NCBI RefSeq assembly: GCF_002161765.1
Contig: NZ_NFIN01000005.1
Location: 110,146-174,145 of the forward strand
Length of the DNA: 64,000 bases
Source: Bacteroides sp. An322
GTDB taxonomy: Bacteria > Bacteroidota > Bacteroidia > Bacteroidales > Bacteroidaceae
Direction: 5' to 3'
The position numbers and the translations under genes were made by a program. The notes below the pieces were generated by a model that saw only the letters and a list, made by a program, of their open reading frames with translations, was not told where the DNA came from and searched no databases. This document shows, one piece after another, positions 10,190 through 17,102 of the stretch. How positions within the stretch are numbered: the stretch's first letter is position 1; every line of letters starts with the position of its first letter.

Positions 10190-10236
10190 TGCAAAGGTAT
10201 GGCGTATCATTAGGATAAACTAATACTTTTTTATCA
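10190..10236 (-). promoter_or_regulatory. susC operon promoter with shared upstream motif
   Basis: On the minus strand the -7 box TACCTTTG lies at 10192-10199. Exactly 21 nt upstream is TGATAAAAAAGTATTA (10221-10236). The same motif (consensus nGATAAnAnAGTATyA) stands at the same 21-nt distance from the -7 boxes of the GH5 and GH36 genes, so it is a candidate operator for the AraC regulator of this locus. Confidence 0.65.
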
Positions 10237-10273
10237 AACCTGATACACCTTTGTAATAATTGTTGCGCACAGG

Positions 10274-11581
10274 TTAATTACGATTCCCCAATGCTGTATT
10301 TGCTTTCCGGATGAGGCTTACGGTACTGGTGTCGGAAGCGAATACCGAGTTCAATCCTTGCTCTTCTTGAGCGGGGTCTCCCGTGTAATCATCTCCGGGT
10401 TGCCAGAAGATGTGTTCTGAGGAGGGTACGGCTAAGCCGCCCCAGCCCCAGAAATTGCAACCAGCCAGTAGGCTATTGCTTTTTGCATGTTCAACTATTA
10501 AATCAAAGATACATGTGTAATACCCGTCACGGGCATGAGTAGATATATGTGTACCAAATTGAAAACCGTCGCGCGGATAACCGAACTCTTCCAATACAAG
10601 AGGTTTCTGATACTTTTTTGCTATATTCAGATGCTCGTCGATGTAGGCTTTGGTGTTTGCACACGCTTTCCCTACATTTTCTTGAATGCTGTCTTTCGGT
10701 GCCCAGCCCCAGTTATAGGGCCAGATGTGGATGTTCATGTAGTCGATGTTCGCATCGGCATGGATTTGCTCGAAGAGAGCGATGTCTTCCTCGCATCCGT
10801 GCTTTCCTTCGCTTCCCGTAGAAATCAGGTGGTTCGGGTCGAGCGAACGGATGAGTGCGGATGTCCGGCTCATCCATCGGGCAAAGGCTTCTTTATGTTC
10901 GGTGGAGAAAGCACGAGGCTCGTTCCCGATTTGCCACGACATGATGGTCGGGTCTTCCGTATATTTCCGATGGGTATATCGGTTGGTACGGGCGAGGATG
11001 TATTTCACGTGGTTGGCGAACAAGGCTTGTGCGCTATCTGATACCACGAACTCTTTCACATAGTCCATAAAGGCGGGCCATCCGTCTATGGCTGGGACGG
11101 GGGCTTTGTCTCCTTTTGCCCAGGCAAGGTATTGGCTATAGCCTCCGCTCCATTCCCATGAGTTGTTCAGGTAGAGCACCGCCACCATATCGCGTTTCTC
11201 CATTTCTGCTAACAAATAGTCTAATCCGGCTAAAATAGTATCATTATACACGCCGGGAGCTTCTTGCAAGGTAGGTTCCACTTTTGTAGGCACACCCCGC
11301 TTCCCGTCTGCTCCGACTAAGATGCGTAAGTTGTCTATGCCGATGGCTTTCAATGAGTCGAGTTCTTGATGAAGGCGTTCGCGGTTTCCTCCCGTGCCTT
11401 CCGAGGCAAGGATGGCTCCGTACCAGAAATTGGTTCCTATATAATAATAAGGTTGTCCGTTACGGATGAACTGGCCGTTCTTGACTTGGATGAACGGTGA
11501 AGGGGTTTCTTTCGGGGTTGATGTACAACCGATAAAGAGTGCTGATAAAAGCACGGCGGATAAAATAGTTTGTTTCCACAT
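10274..11581 (-). CDS. GH5 subfamily 7-type endo-beta-1,4-mannanase, lipoprotein
   Basis: A 435-residue lipoprotein (lipobox FIGC, Cys19). The start FIRNGQPYYYIGTNFWYG is characteristic of GH5_7 mannanases. Catalytic residues visible: acid/base Glu221 in WQIGNEPRAF and nucleophile Glu332 in LVLEEFGYPRDG; the conserved HIWPYNWGW strand is at 285-293. It hydrolyses internal mannosidic bonds. It has its own promoter, separate from the susC operon, carrying the shared upstream motif. A third endo-mannanase next to two GH26 enzymes suggests division of labour between the surface and periplasm or between mannan types; which one acts where is not determined by sequence. Confidence 0.93.
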   Translation of the reverse strand: MWKQTILSAVLLSALFIGCTSTPKETPSPFIQVKNGQFIRNGQPYYYIGTNFWYGAILASEGTGGNRERLHQELDSLKAIGIDNLRILVGADGKRGVPTKVEPTLQEAPGVYNDTILAGLDYLLAEMEKRDMVAVLYLNNSWEWSGGYSQYLAWAKGDKAPVPAIDGWPAFMDYVKEFVVSDSAQALFANHVKYILARTNRYTHRKYTEDPTIMSWQIGNEPRAFSTEHKEAFARWMSRTSALIRSLDPNHLISTGSEGKHGCEEDIALFEQIHADANIDYMNIHIWPYNWGWAPKDSIQENVGKACANTKAYIDEHLNIAKKYQKPLVLEEFGYPRDGFQFGTHISTHARDGYYTCIFDLIVEHAKSNSLLAGCNFWGWGGLAVPSSEHIFWQPGDDYTGDPAQEEQGLNSVFASDTSTVSLIRKANTALGNRN

Positions 11582-11606
11582 AAGCTATTAGATTTTGTTT
11601 ATAATG

Positions 11607-11651
11607 CAAAGGTAGGCAGAATGGAAATACGAAATTGATACTATCTTATCC
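11607..11651 (-). promoter_or_regulatory. GH5 mannanase promoter with shared upstream motif
   Basis: Minus-strand -7 box TACCTTTG at 11607-11614. The motif GGATAAGATAGTATCA (11636-11651) lies 21 nt upstream, in the same register as at susC and GH36. Confidence 0.65.
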
Positions 11652-11719
11652 GATTTTATAAAGAATTGATATGAATCAAAGTTTATTGCTATCCCAACGG
11701 GATATAACTGCTATGCCGG

Positions 11720-11752
11720 TACGATTAGTAATCGTCACGCGGAGCCAGTTAT
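11720..11752. repeat. Short palindromic dispersed repeat TACGATTAGTAATCGT (copy 1)
   Basis: ACGATTA-G-TAATCGT (11721-11735) is a perfect 7-bp palindrome followed by GCG and CAGTT at fixed spacing. A second copy with the same flanking bases is at 25750-25781. Function unknown. Confidence 0.55.
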
Positions 11753-11763
11753 ATGATTGTAAA

Positions 11764-12133
11764 AACGCAGAGACGCAAAAACGCAAAGTCTTTATTTTAG
11801 AAACTGTTTTGAATTAGTCAAAGAAAAATGTAACGGACATTATAAGTAAATTCCAAATGCTTTCAAAACATGAAACACCTGGGTTATGTTGCCGATGCAG
11901 ACGGCATCCTTTTATGGTTTCCGTCTCAAAACCGTACGTTCTCCGTCCCAAAACCGTATGTTTTTGGTTCGGAAACCGTACGGTTTTGGGACGGAGAACG
12001 TAAAAAGGAGACTACCTGAAACAGATTCTATACCTTTCAACAATACATTGGCTCATAGCTTGCTTAACAAACTATCGAGTTAAATCAAAACAGTTTCTAA
12101 AATAAAGACATTGCGTTTTTGTGTCTCTGCGTT
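11764..12133. mobile_element. Miniature inverted-repeat element (MITE-like), 370 bp
   Basis: The terminal inverted repeats 11764-11816 and 12081-12133 are 53 bp long and match at 50 positions. Their outer 25 nt are the octamer units ACGCAGAG/ACGCAAAA/ACGCAAAG seen elsewhere in the window. An internal inverted repeat pairs 11936-11960 with 11977-12001 (24 of 25 matches). Partial ~22-nt tandem units containing CCGTCYCAAAACCGT are visible at 11920-11960. No transposase-size frame exists inside; the 65-codon frame there overlaps the palindromes and looks spurious. No convincing target duplication is visible. It lies between the GH5 and AraC genes. The rest of 11582-12148 holds the GH5 promoter and the short palindrome. 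Confidence 0.7.
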
Positions 12134-12148
12134 CGATAAAAGAACAGC

Positions 12149-13036
12149 TTAAATCAGGATACGCTTCTTTTTATAGTTGGCACGGAAGTCTTTTGGCGAT
12201 ACCATTTTCTTCTTCTTGAAGATGCGGTTGAAGTTTGAAAGGTTATTGAAGCCCGATTCGTAGCAGATTTCGGCAATGCTCATGGTGGTATATACCAACA
12301 TGCGCAGGGCATATCCCAAGCGGATATCGGTGATGTAGTCTTGCAGGGTCTTGCCCGTGCGGAGCTTGAAGAAACGGCTGAACGATACTTCCGTCATACC
12401 CACCATATCCGCTAATTGCCCCAACCGGATTTCTTCTTTGTAATGTTTATTGATGTAATCCTGCACTTTCTGTACCCTCCGGCTATCAGAGTGTTGCTCG
12501 ATTTTGGCGAATGAGGAACTGGAGAGCACGCGGGCTTCATCGGTGAACATTGATAGTTCATATAATAAGGTAAGGAAGCTGGTTACGGCATAAAAGCCTT
12601 TCGTATCGGGCAGCTTGTCGAGGATGGAATAGACTTTCATAATGGCGGAAACCGGGAAACACAAGCCGTTTTGCGCTTTGTCGAACATCTTGGACACGCG
12701 GGCAAACTGGTTGGTGGCAAGCAGGGTTTTCATAAACTGAGGCGAGAACTGGATGGTGATTTCGCGTACATCCTTGCTTATGCAATCGTGTTGCTCCCAC
12801 ACGTGTTCCAAGTCGGGACTGGTGATAAGCACTAAATCATAGTCGCCGATTACTTCCGCTGAGTCTCCCACGATGCGTTGTACGCCGGGTGCATTGATGA
12901 CAAAGTTCAGTTCGAACTCTTTGTGGCAATGCATCGGGTAAGTAAATTCGCTTTTCCTCCGGTCTGCGATGTAGAAGCAATCTTTCTCCGAAAGGGGAGT
13001 GATTTCGCGGATAACGTTCTTTTCTTGTACTATCAT
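12149..13036 (-). CDS. AraC-family transcriptional regulator
   Basis: A 295-residue one-component regulator. The N-terminal ~150 residues form a cupin-like sensor (FTYPMHCHKEFELNFVINAPG, residues ~31-51). The C-terminal ~100 residues are the double helix-turn-helix of AraC/XylS proteins (RLGQLADMVGMTEVSFSRFF, then MSIAEICYESGFNNLSNFNRIFKKKK). No signal peptide or membrane segment, so it senses a cytoplasmic sugar or oligosaccharide, unlike the hybrid two-component sensors common in such loci. It sits in the middle of the mannan locus between GH5 and GH2 and is the natural candidate to act at the GATAA/AGTAT motif; this link is inferred. Confidence 0.92.
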   Translation of the reverse strand: MIVQEKNVIREITPLSEKDCFYIADRRKSEFTYPMHCHKEFELNFVINAPGVQRIVGDSAEVIGDYDLVLITSPDLEHVWEQHDCISKDVREITIQFSPQFMKTLLATNQFARVSKMFDKAQNGLCFPVSAIMKVYSILDKLPDTKGFYAVTSFLTLLYELSMFTDEARVLSSSSFAKIEQHSDSRRVQKVQDYINKHYKEEIRLGQLADMVGMTEVSFSRFFKLRTGKTLQDYITDIRLGYALRMLVYTTMSIAEICYESGFNNLSNFNRIFKKKKMVSPKDFRANYKKKRILI

Positions 13037-13053
13037 GGTATTTGGTTTTAAGG

Positions 13054-13173
13054 TTCACCACAGATTACACAGATTTAACCAATTAATAATTAAGAGTGAA
13101 TAATGAATAACGGTATATTGTTGCCTTATTAACTATTAATTGTTCATTATTAATCAGTTAAGTCTGTGGTGAA
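13054..13173. repeat. Inverted repeat CACAGATT type
   Basis: TTCACCACAGA at 13054-13064 pairs perfectly with TCTGTGGTGAA at 13163-13173. The AT-rich inner parts (around 13081-13100 and 13129-13155) also pair imperfectly. It fills the whole gap between the GH2 gene and the AraC gene. Confidence 0.65.
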
Positions 13174-13181
13174 TGATATAT

Positions 13182-15974
13182 TCATTTCTTGGTATAGTCC
13201 GATTGGTTTTCTACGCCTTGTATATCCCGTTGGGTGACGGTTCCGGTGAAGAGCCCGGTCAGTTCTTCCCAGCTTAGGGCGGTGTCGGGCTGGAATTGTG
13301 CCGACTTTGCATAGCGGAGCAGGGCAGTGCGGAACTGGTTGCCTTCGGGTGTGTCCTGAATGGCATTGAGGTCGGTAGTGCAGACCAAGAGCTTGCCTTT
13401 CCCGATGCGGAACTCGAAGACGATGCCTAACTTGTGGTTGCGTTCGATGTTGTCTATCACTTGCAATACGGGGCGATACGCCTTACAGGTGTTATCTAAT
13501 ATCATCGGACGCGAGTTTCGGGCGATGCTCCACCATTGCCAGTCGCTATGTTCTTCGGTGGGGAAATGCCGGAACAAAGGATGTGCGGGGTCTGCCAAGA
13601 TAGACATGGTGCCCGGAGATACTTCCTTGCCTGCATTTTCCGATATGGTCTTGAACATGGCGTAATTCCAATAGTCGGGCGTGAACATGCCGCCTACGCT
13701 TTGTTTCTCGATGTCTTTGTGGCGCGGGAGCAAGAGTACCGTAGCTCCTTTCGCTAATTTCGATTTCACCTGCTTGTTGAGTAAGGAGTCGATGTAAATC
13801 CCGTCCGTGTCCTCTTGGTCTTCGGGATATACCCAGAGGTGGTAATAATTGTGGTACGTTCCGGTTTGCAGGTTCAGGGTCAGGCGTTGGGCGGTTTTCA
13901 GGTCGCTTAGGGGAAGTTCGATGTTTCCTATTGGGGTTACGTTGCCTTGGGGAGCGGAGCAGGCAAGGGTGCCTTGCCTTTCCCATGTCCCGTCATCCGA
14001 TATCAATTGCCAACAGATAGGGGTGTTCCAATCGTTTTCCTCGTAATTCGAGAGGGCTATACGCATTTGGAGCGTTTGGGTATTCCGCCAGCAGAAGTCT
14101 TTCATTTCCGCTAAGGGGACTACCGGAGCACAGAAGCCATAGAAGGTTTCAGGGTCTACAATGCCTTTGGTTTCCATAAAAGCATCGAGTATGCCTACTA
14201 ATGCCGAGCCTTGTCCGGGATAATCTTGCAGGTCGAGCATTTGGAATCCTCCGAATCCGGGCGTGCGTAAGGCGTATTCGATATCGGCTTTGTAGCATTC
14301 TACAGAGAAATGTCCCGTAGCGCGGTGGAAGGTTTCGGCTTGGTCGTACAAATGATTCTCTTTCAGGCGTTCGCGGAAGATTTCTAAGTTATAAGGGTAT
14401 AACACGCCTTTGTATTTCGGAATCTGTTGGTAATCGGGATAGATTTGGAACTGGCAGGTCTCGTGTCCTATTACCGGACGAGGGCATCGGGCGATGGCTT
14501 GCGCATAGTTGGCTATCGTATTGGGACGGGTATTGTTGAGGATTCCGCCCTTTTCCGCATCCACATAGGCGAAGGAGGTACGCACATGGGTGGAATATCC
14601 TTCACCTCCGCCTACCCGGCATGTCACGAAAAAGTCTTCTCCGTCTTGCGGACCTTTCCAGCCCAAATTATTGTTCGAACCGAAGCAATACAGGTGGCGA
14701 GGGTCTTTCTGCTGGAAGTCGGAGAGCCATTCGCGCATCACTTCCACTTCGCCGTTCAGTTCATTTCCTAAGCCCATCATCATAAACGAAGGATGATTGC
14801 CCAACCAGTCGAGCATCATGTCGCCTTCCCGTTTCAAGAACGTGTTGAGGTTGGTATTCTTCCGTTCGATAGTTCCCCATAGGGGCAATTCGATTTGGAA
14901 ATAGATGCCTTCGATGTCGGCGGCTTTCAGGGCTGCTTCGGAAGGCGTGTACGAGTGGCATCGGTAATGGTTGATGCCGTAACGCTTTGCGGTCTGGAAC
15001 ACTTTGCGCCAGGACTCTACATCCATCGGAGTATAGCCGGTCAGAGGAAAGGTACATCCGTCGTGTTTTCCCCGAAGGAAGATTTTCTTATCATTCAATA
15101 CGAATTGGGTGCCTTCGGTACGGAACTCGCGCATGCCGAAATCTACGCTCTGTGTGTCGTGCGTATGGTCGGTATCGAGGCTGATGCGAAGCCGGTAGAG
15201 GGCAGGATGAAACTCACTCCAGAGCAGAGGCGAGTCTCCCATGTCGAGCGTAAGGGTAAACGAAGTCGTTCCGGGCTGGACGGGTATTTTTTGTTCCAGT
15301 GTGGGGAGGATATGGGTTTCGGGTGTATTCCATGCTTCGCCTTCGATGCGTACCGTAGCGTCTTCATACCGCTCGGTGCATACGGTCAGCTTTACGAGGG
15401 CACGTTTCCGGATGAGTGAGGGGTAGACCTCTACCTTATTTATATAGGCTTCATCGCGGGCTTCGATGCCGAACCGTCCCAAGATACCGTTCCAGTTGGT
15501 CTGAGTGGCATCGCTCCAAGCATGCGAGCCTTGTATCTCTTTGGGTACAGAAGTCTCGGAATTATCTATCCGGATAGCGATGTGATGCTTGCCCGGCTGG
15601 AGAGGAGGAAGCTCATAGCAATGCGGGGCATAGAGGTGGGTCAGGCTTCCGATGCTGTCTCCGTCTATCCAAAGCGTGCTGGGCTTGGTGCGTTCCATAA
15701 TCAGGCGGAGCTTCTTTCCTGCAAAGTCTTCGGGCAAAGTGAAATCACGTTCGTAGGTCACTTGTCCGCTATACGCATAGAGACGGGTCAACTGGGAGGT
15801 GGCATACGGCTCTTGTGCCGGATTGCCTAACTTATTCTCATCGGTGGTGCCCGGAAGGGAGCAGGTTCCTAAAGAGCTTTCCCATGTGCCAGACAAGGGA
15901 AGAAAAGGGCGTTCTTGGGCTTGTGCGCACAAGAAGCAGAGTATAGTTGCAAGCGAAAGAAAGACTTGTTTCAT
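13182..15974 (-). CDS. GH2-family glycoside hydrolase, periplasmic
   Basis: A 930-residue protein with signal peptide (FLCAQAQ, cleavage near 20). Domain order as in GH2: jelly-roll sugar-binding domain (~25-175, WNGILGRFGIEA), Ig-like beta-sandwich (~180-285), TIM barrel (~290-600) with acid/base Glu405 in GLGNELNGE and nucleophile Glu505 in VIGHETCQF, then ~330 extra residues of beta-rich domain(s). GH2 includes beta-mannosidases, beta-galactosidases and beta-glucuronidases. The mannan context makes beta-mannosidase or trimming of decorated mannan oligosaccharides plausible, but specificity is not proven. The gap upstream is wholly occupied by an inverted repeat whose left arm contains a TAACTTTG box facing the gene. 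Confidence 0.85.
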   Translation of the reverse strand: MKQVFLSLATILCFLCAQAQERPFLPLSGTWESSLGTCSLPGTTDENKLGNPAQEPYATSQLTRLYAYSGQVTYERDFTLPEDFAGKKLRLIMERTKPSTLWIDGDSIGSLTHLYAPHCYELPPLQPGKHHIAIRIDNSETSVPKEIQGSHAWSDATQTNWNGILGRFGIEARDEAYINKVEVYPSLIRKRALVKLTVCTERYEDATVRIEGEAWNTPETHILPTLEQKIPVQPGTTSFTLTLDMGDSPLLWSEFHPALYRLRISLDTDHTHDTQSVDFGMREFRTEGTQFVLNDKKIFLRGKHDGCTFPLTGYTPMDVESWRKVFQTAKRYGINHYRCHSYTPSEAALKAADIEGIYFQIELPLWGTIERKNTNLNTFLKREGDMMLDWLGNHPSFMMMGLGNELNGEVEVMREWLSDFQQKDPRHLYCFGSNNNLGWKGPQDGEDFFVTCRVGGGEGYSTHVRTSFAYVDAEKGGILNNTRPNTIANYAQAIARCPRPVIGHETCQFQIYPDYQQIPKYKGVLYPYNLEIFRERLKENHLYDQAETFHRATGHFSVECYKADIEYALRTPGFGGFQMLDLQDYPGQGSALVGILDAFMETKGIVDPETFYGFCAPVVPLAEMKDFCWRNTQTLQMRIALSNYEENDWNTPICWQLISDDGTWERQGTLACSAPQGNVTPIGNIELPLSDLKTAQRLTLNLQTGTYHNYYHLWVYPEDQEDTDGIYIDSLLNKQVKSKLAKGATVLLLPRHKDIEKQSVGGMFTPDYWNYAMFKTISENAGKEVSPGTMSILADPAHPLFRHFPTEEHSDWQWWSIARNSRPMILDNTCKAYRPVLQVIDNIERNHKLGIVFEFRIGKGKLLVCTTDLNAIQDTPEGNQFRTALLRYAKSAQFQPDTALSWEELTGLFTGTVTQRDIQGVENQSDYTKK

Positions 15975-15994
15975 TGTAGTTGTTGTTTTAATTG

Positions 15995-16120
15995 AACGCA
16001 GAGACGCAAAAACGCAAAGTTATCTTTTAAAGAAGGCAAAGAGCACAGGTTTTTCAGATTTGTGCTTTGCAAGCTTTGCTTTCTCTAATATAAAACTTTG
16101 CGTTTTTGCGTCTCTGCGTT
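15995..16120. repeat. Inverted repeat, octamer-arm family, perfect 26-bp arms
   Basis: 15995-16020 and 16095-16120 are perfect reverse complements over 26 nt, built from ACGCAGAG/ACGCAAAA/ACGCAAAG. A second, weaker inverted repeat lies inside (16031-16048 against 16061-16084). It occupies the gap between the M48 peptidase and GH2 genes. Read on the minus strand, the left arm carries TAACTTTG (16015-16022), a perfect TAnnTTTG box directed at GH2. Confidence 0.85.
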
Positions 16121-16131
16121 TCATATAAAAA

Positions 16132-16929
16132 TCATTTGCTATATTTTGCTTTGATGCCCGGCAATTCTTTCCGGATATCGGCGATGCGGGTGGCATCACT
16201 GGGGTGTGTGCTCATAAATTCAGGTACAGAGCCTCCGCTTCCAGCCGACATCTTTTGCCAGAAGCCTACGGCTACATCGGGATTATAGCCCGCCATGGTC
16301 ATGAATACTAATCCCATATAGTCGGCTTCCGATTCGTGTTTGCGTGAGAAAGGGAGCATCATGCCGTATTGGGCACCGATGCCATATACCGTACCTGCTA
16401 CTTTCTGTACCGCGGCACTCTTATCGCTTACCAGCGAATTGAGGATATTTGCACCGTATTGTGCCATTACCTGTTGGCTCAGACGTTCGTTGCTATGCTT
16501 TGCTACGGCATGTGCCACTTCGTGTCCTACCACTACCGCTAATTCGTCATCGGAAGAGACCAGTTTCATTAATCCTTCATAAACTACAATCTTTCCGCCC
16601 GGCATACAGAAGGCATTCACTTGCGGGTCTTGCACCAGATTGAATTCCCATGCGAAGTTCTTGATTTCCGATGCCATGCCGTTCGCACGTAGATAGGTTT
16701 CCGTAGCGGATGCAATCTTTTTCCCAACACGCACTACCATAGCGGTTTGTGTGGCATTGGTCGATTTCTTAGCCGACTTGATGTAGTCGTTATATTGGGT
16801 CAGACTGGAAGAAAGCACTTCGCTATCCGATACCAAAAGCATTTGTTTCCGTCCGGTAAGCGGGACGGTAGAGCAGCTTGCTAAAAAGAGTGAGGCAAGC
16901 AGAATGAAGGTTAAATGTAGGCGTTTCAT
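16132..16929 (-). CDS. M48-family metallopeptidase, lipoprotein
   Basis: A 265-residue lipoprotein (lipobox LASC, Cys19) starting with STVPLTGRKQ, typical of BepA/LoiP-type M48 proteases of the Gram-negative envelope. Zinc site HEVAH at 136-140 within GHEVAHAVAKHSNER; the third ligand Glu is in HESEADYMGL. Likely a periplasmic zinc protease for quality control of outer-membrane proteins. Although inside the mannan locus by position, it has its own promoter (TATCTTTG at 16961-16968, minus strand) and is probably unrelated to glycan use. Confidence 0.92.
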   Translation of the reverse strand: MKRLHLTFILLASLFLASCSTVPLTGRKQMLLVSDSEVLSSSLTQYNDYIKSAKKSTNATQTAMVVRVGKKIASATETYLRANGMASEIKNFAWEFNLVQDPQVNAFCMPGGKIVVYEGLMKLVSSDDELAVVVGHEVAHAVAKHSNERLSQQVMAQYGANILNSLVSDKSAAVQKVAGTVYGIGAQYGMMLPFSRKHESEADYMGLVFMTMAGYNPDVAVGFWQKMSAGSGGSVPEFMSTHPSDATRIADIRKELPGIKAKYSK

Positions 16930-16960
16930 AATCGTTGTATGAGATTTATTATGATGAAAG

Positions 16961-16968
16961 CAAAGATA
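16961..16968 (-). promoter_or_regulatory. -7 box of the M48 peptidase gene
   Basis: Minus-strand TATCTTTG, a perfect TAnnTTTG match, about 32 nt upstream of the start codon. It shares the divergent region with the GH36 promoter. A lone CTGTGTAATCTGTGGTGG arm of the CACAGATT repeat type lies at 16988-17005. Confidence 0.6.
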
Positions 16969-17030
16969 TAAATCTTTTTTAAATAATCTGTGTAATCTGT
17001 GGTGGAAATGTGATAGGAATGTAGCAAAAA

Positions 17031-17075
17031 AGATAAAACAGTATCATTTATATTACTGGAATATGCCTATTTTTG
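17031..17075 (+). promoter_or_regulatory. GH36 alpha-galactosidase promoter with shared upstream motif
   Basis: -7 box TATTTTTG at 17068-17075. The motif AGATAAAACAGTATCA (17031-17046) is 21 nt upstream, exactly as at susC and GH5. This ties the divergent GH36 gene to the mannan locus. Confidence 0.65.
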
Positions 17076-17102
17076 CAACTGTATCATTTAAAACAAATTA
17101 TC

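Noticed and set aside
11886..12083. 65-codon open frame inside the miniature element
   Set aside because: Lies across the internal inverted repeat; protein has no transposase features.
17073..17102. TTG start for the alpha-galactosidase
   Set aside because: The codon overlaps the -7 promoter box; ATG at 17103 gives a normal signal peptide.
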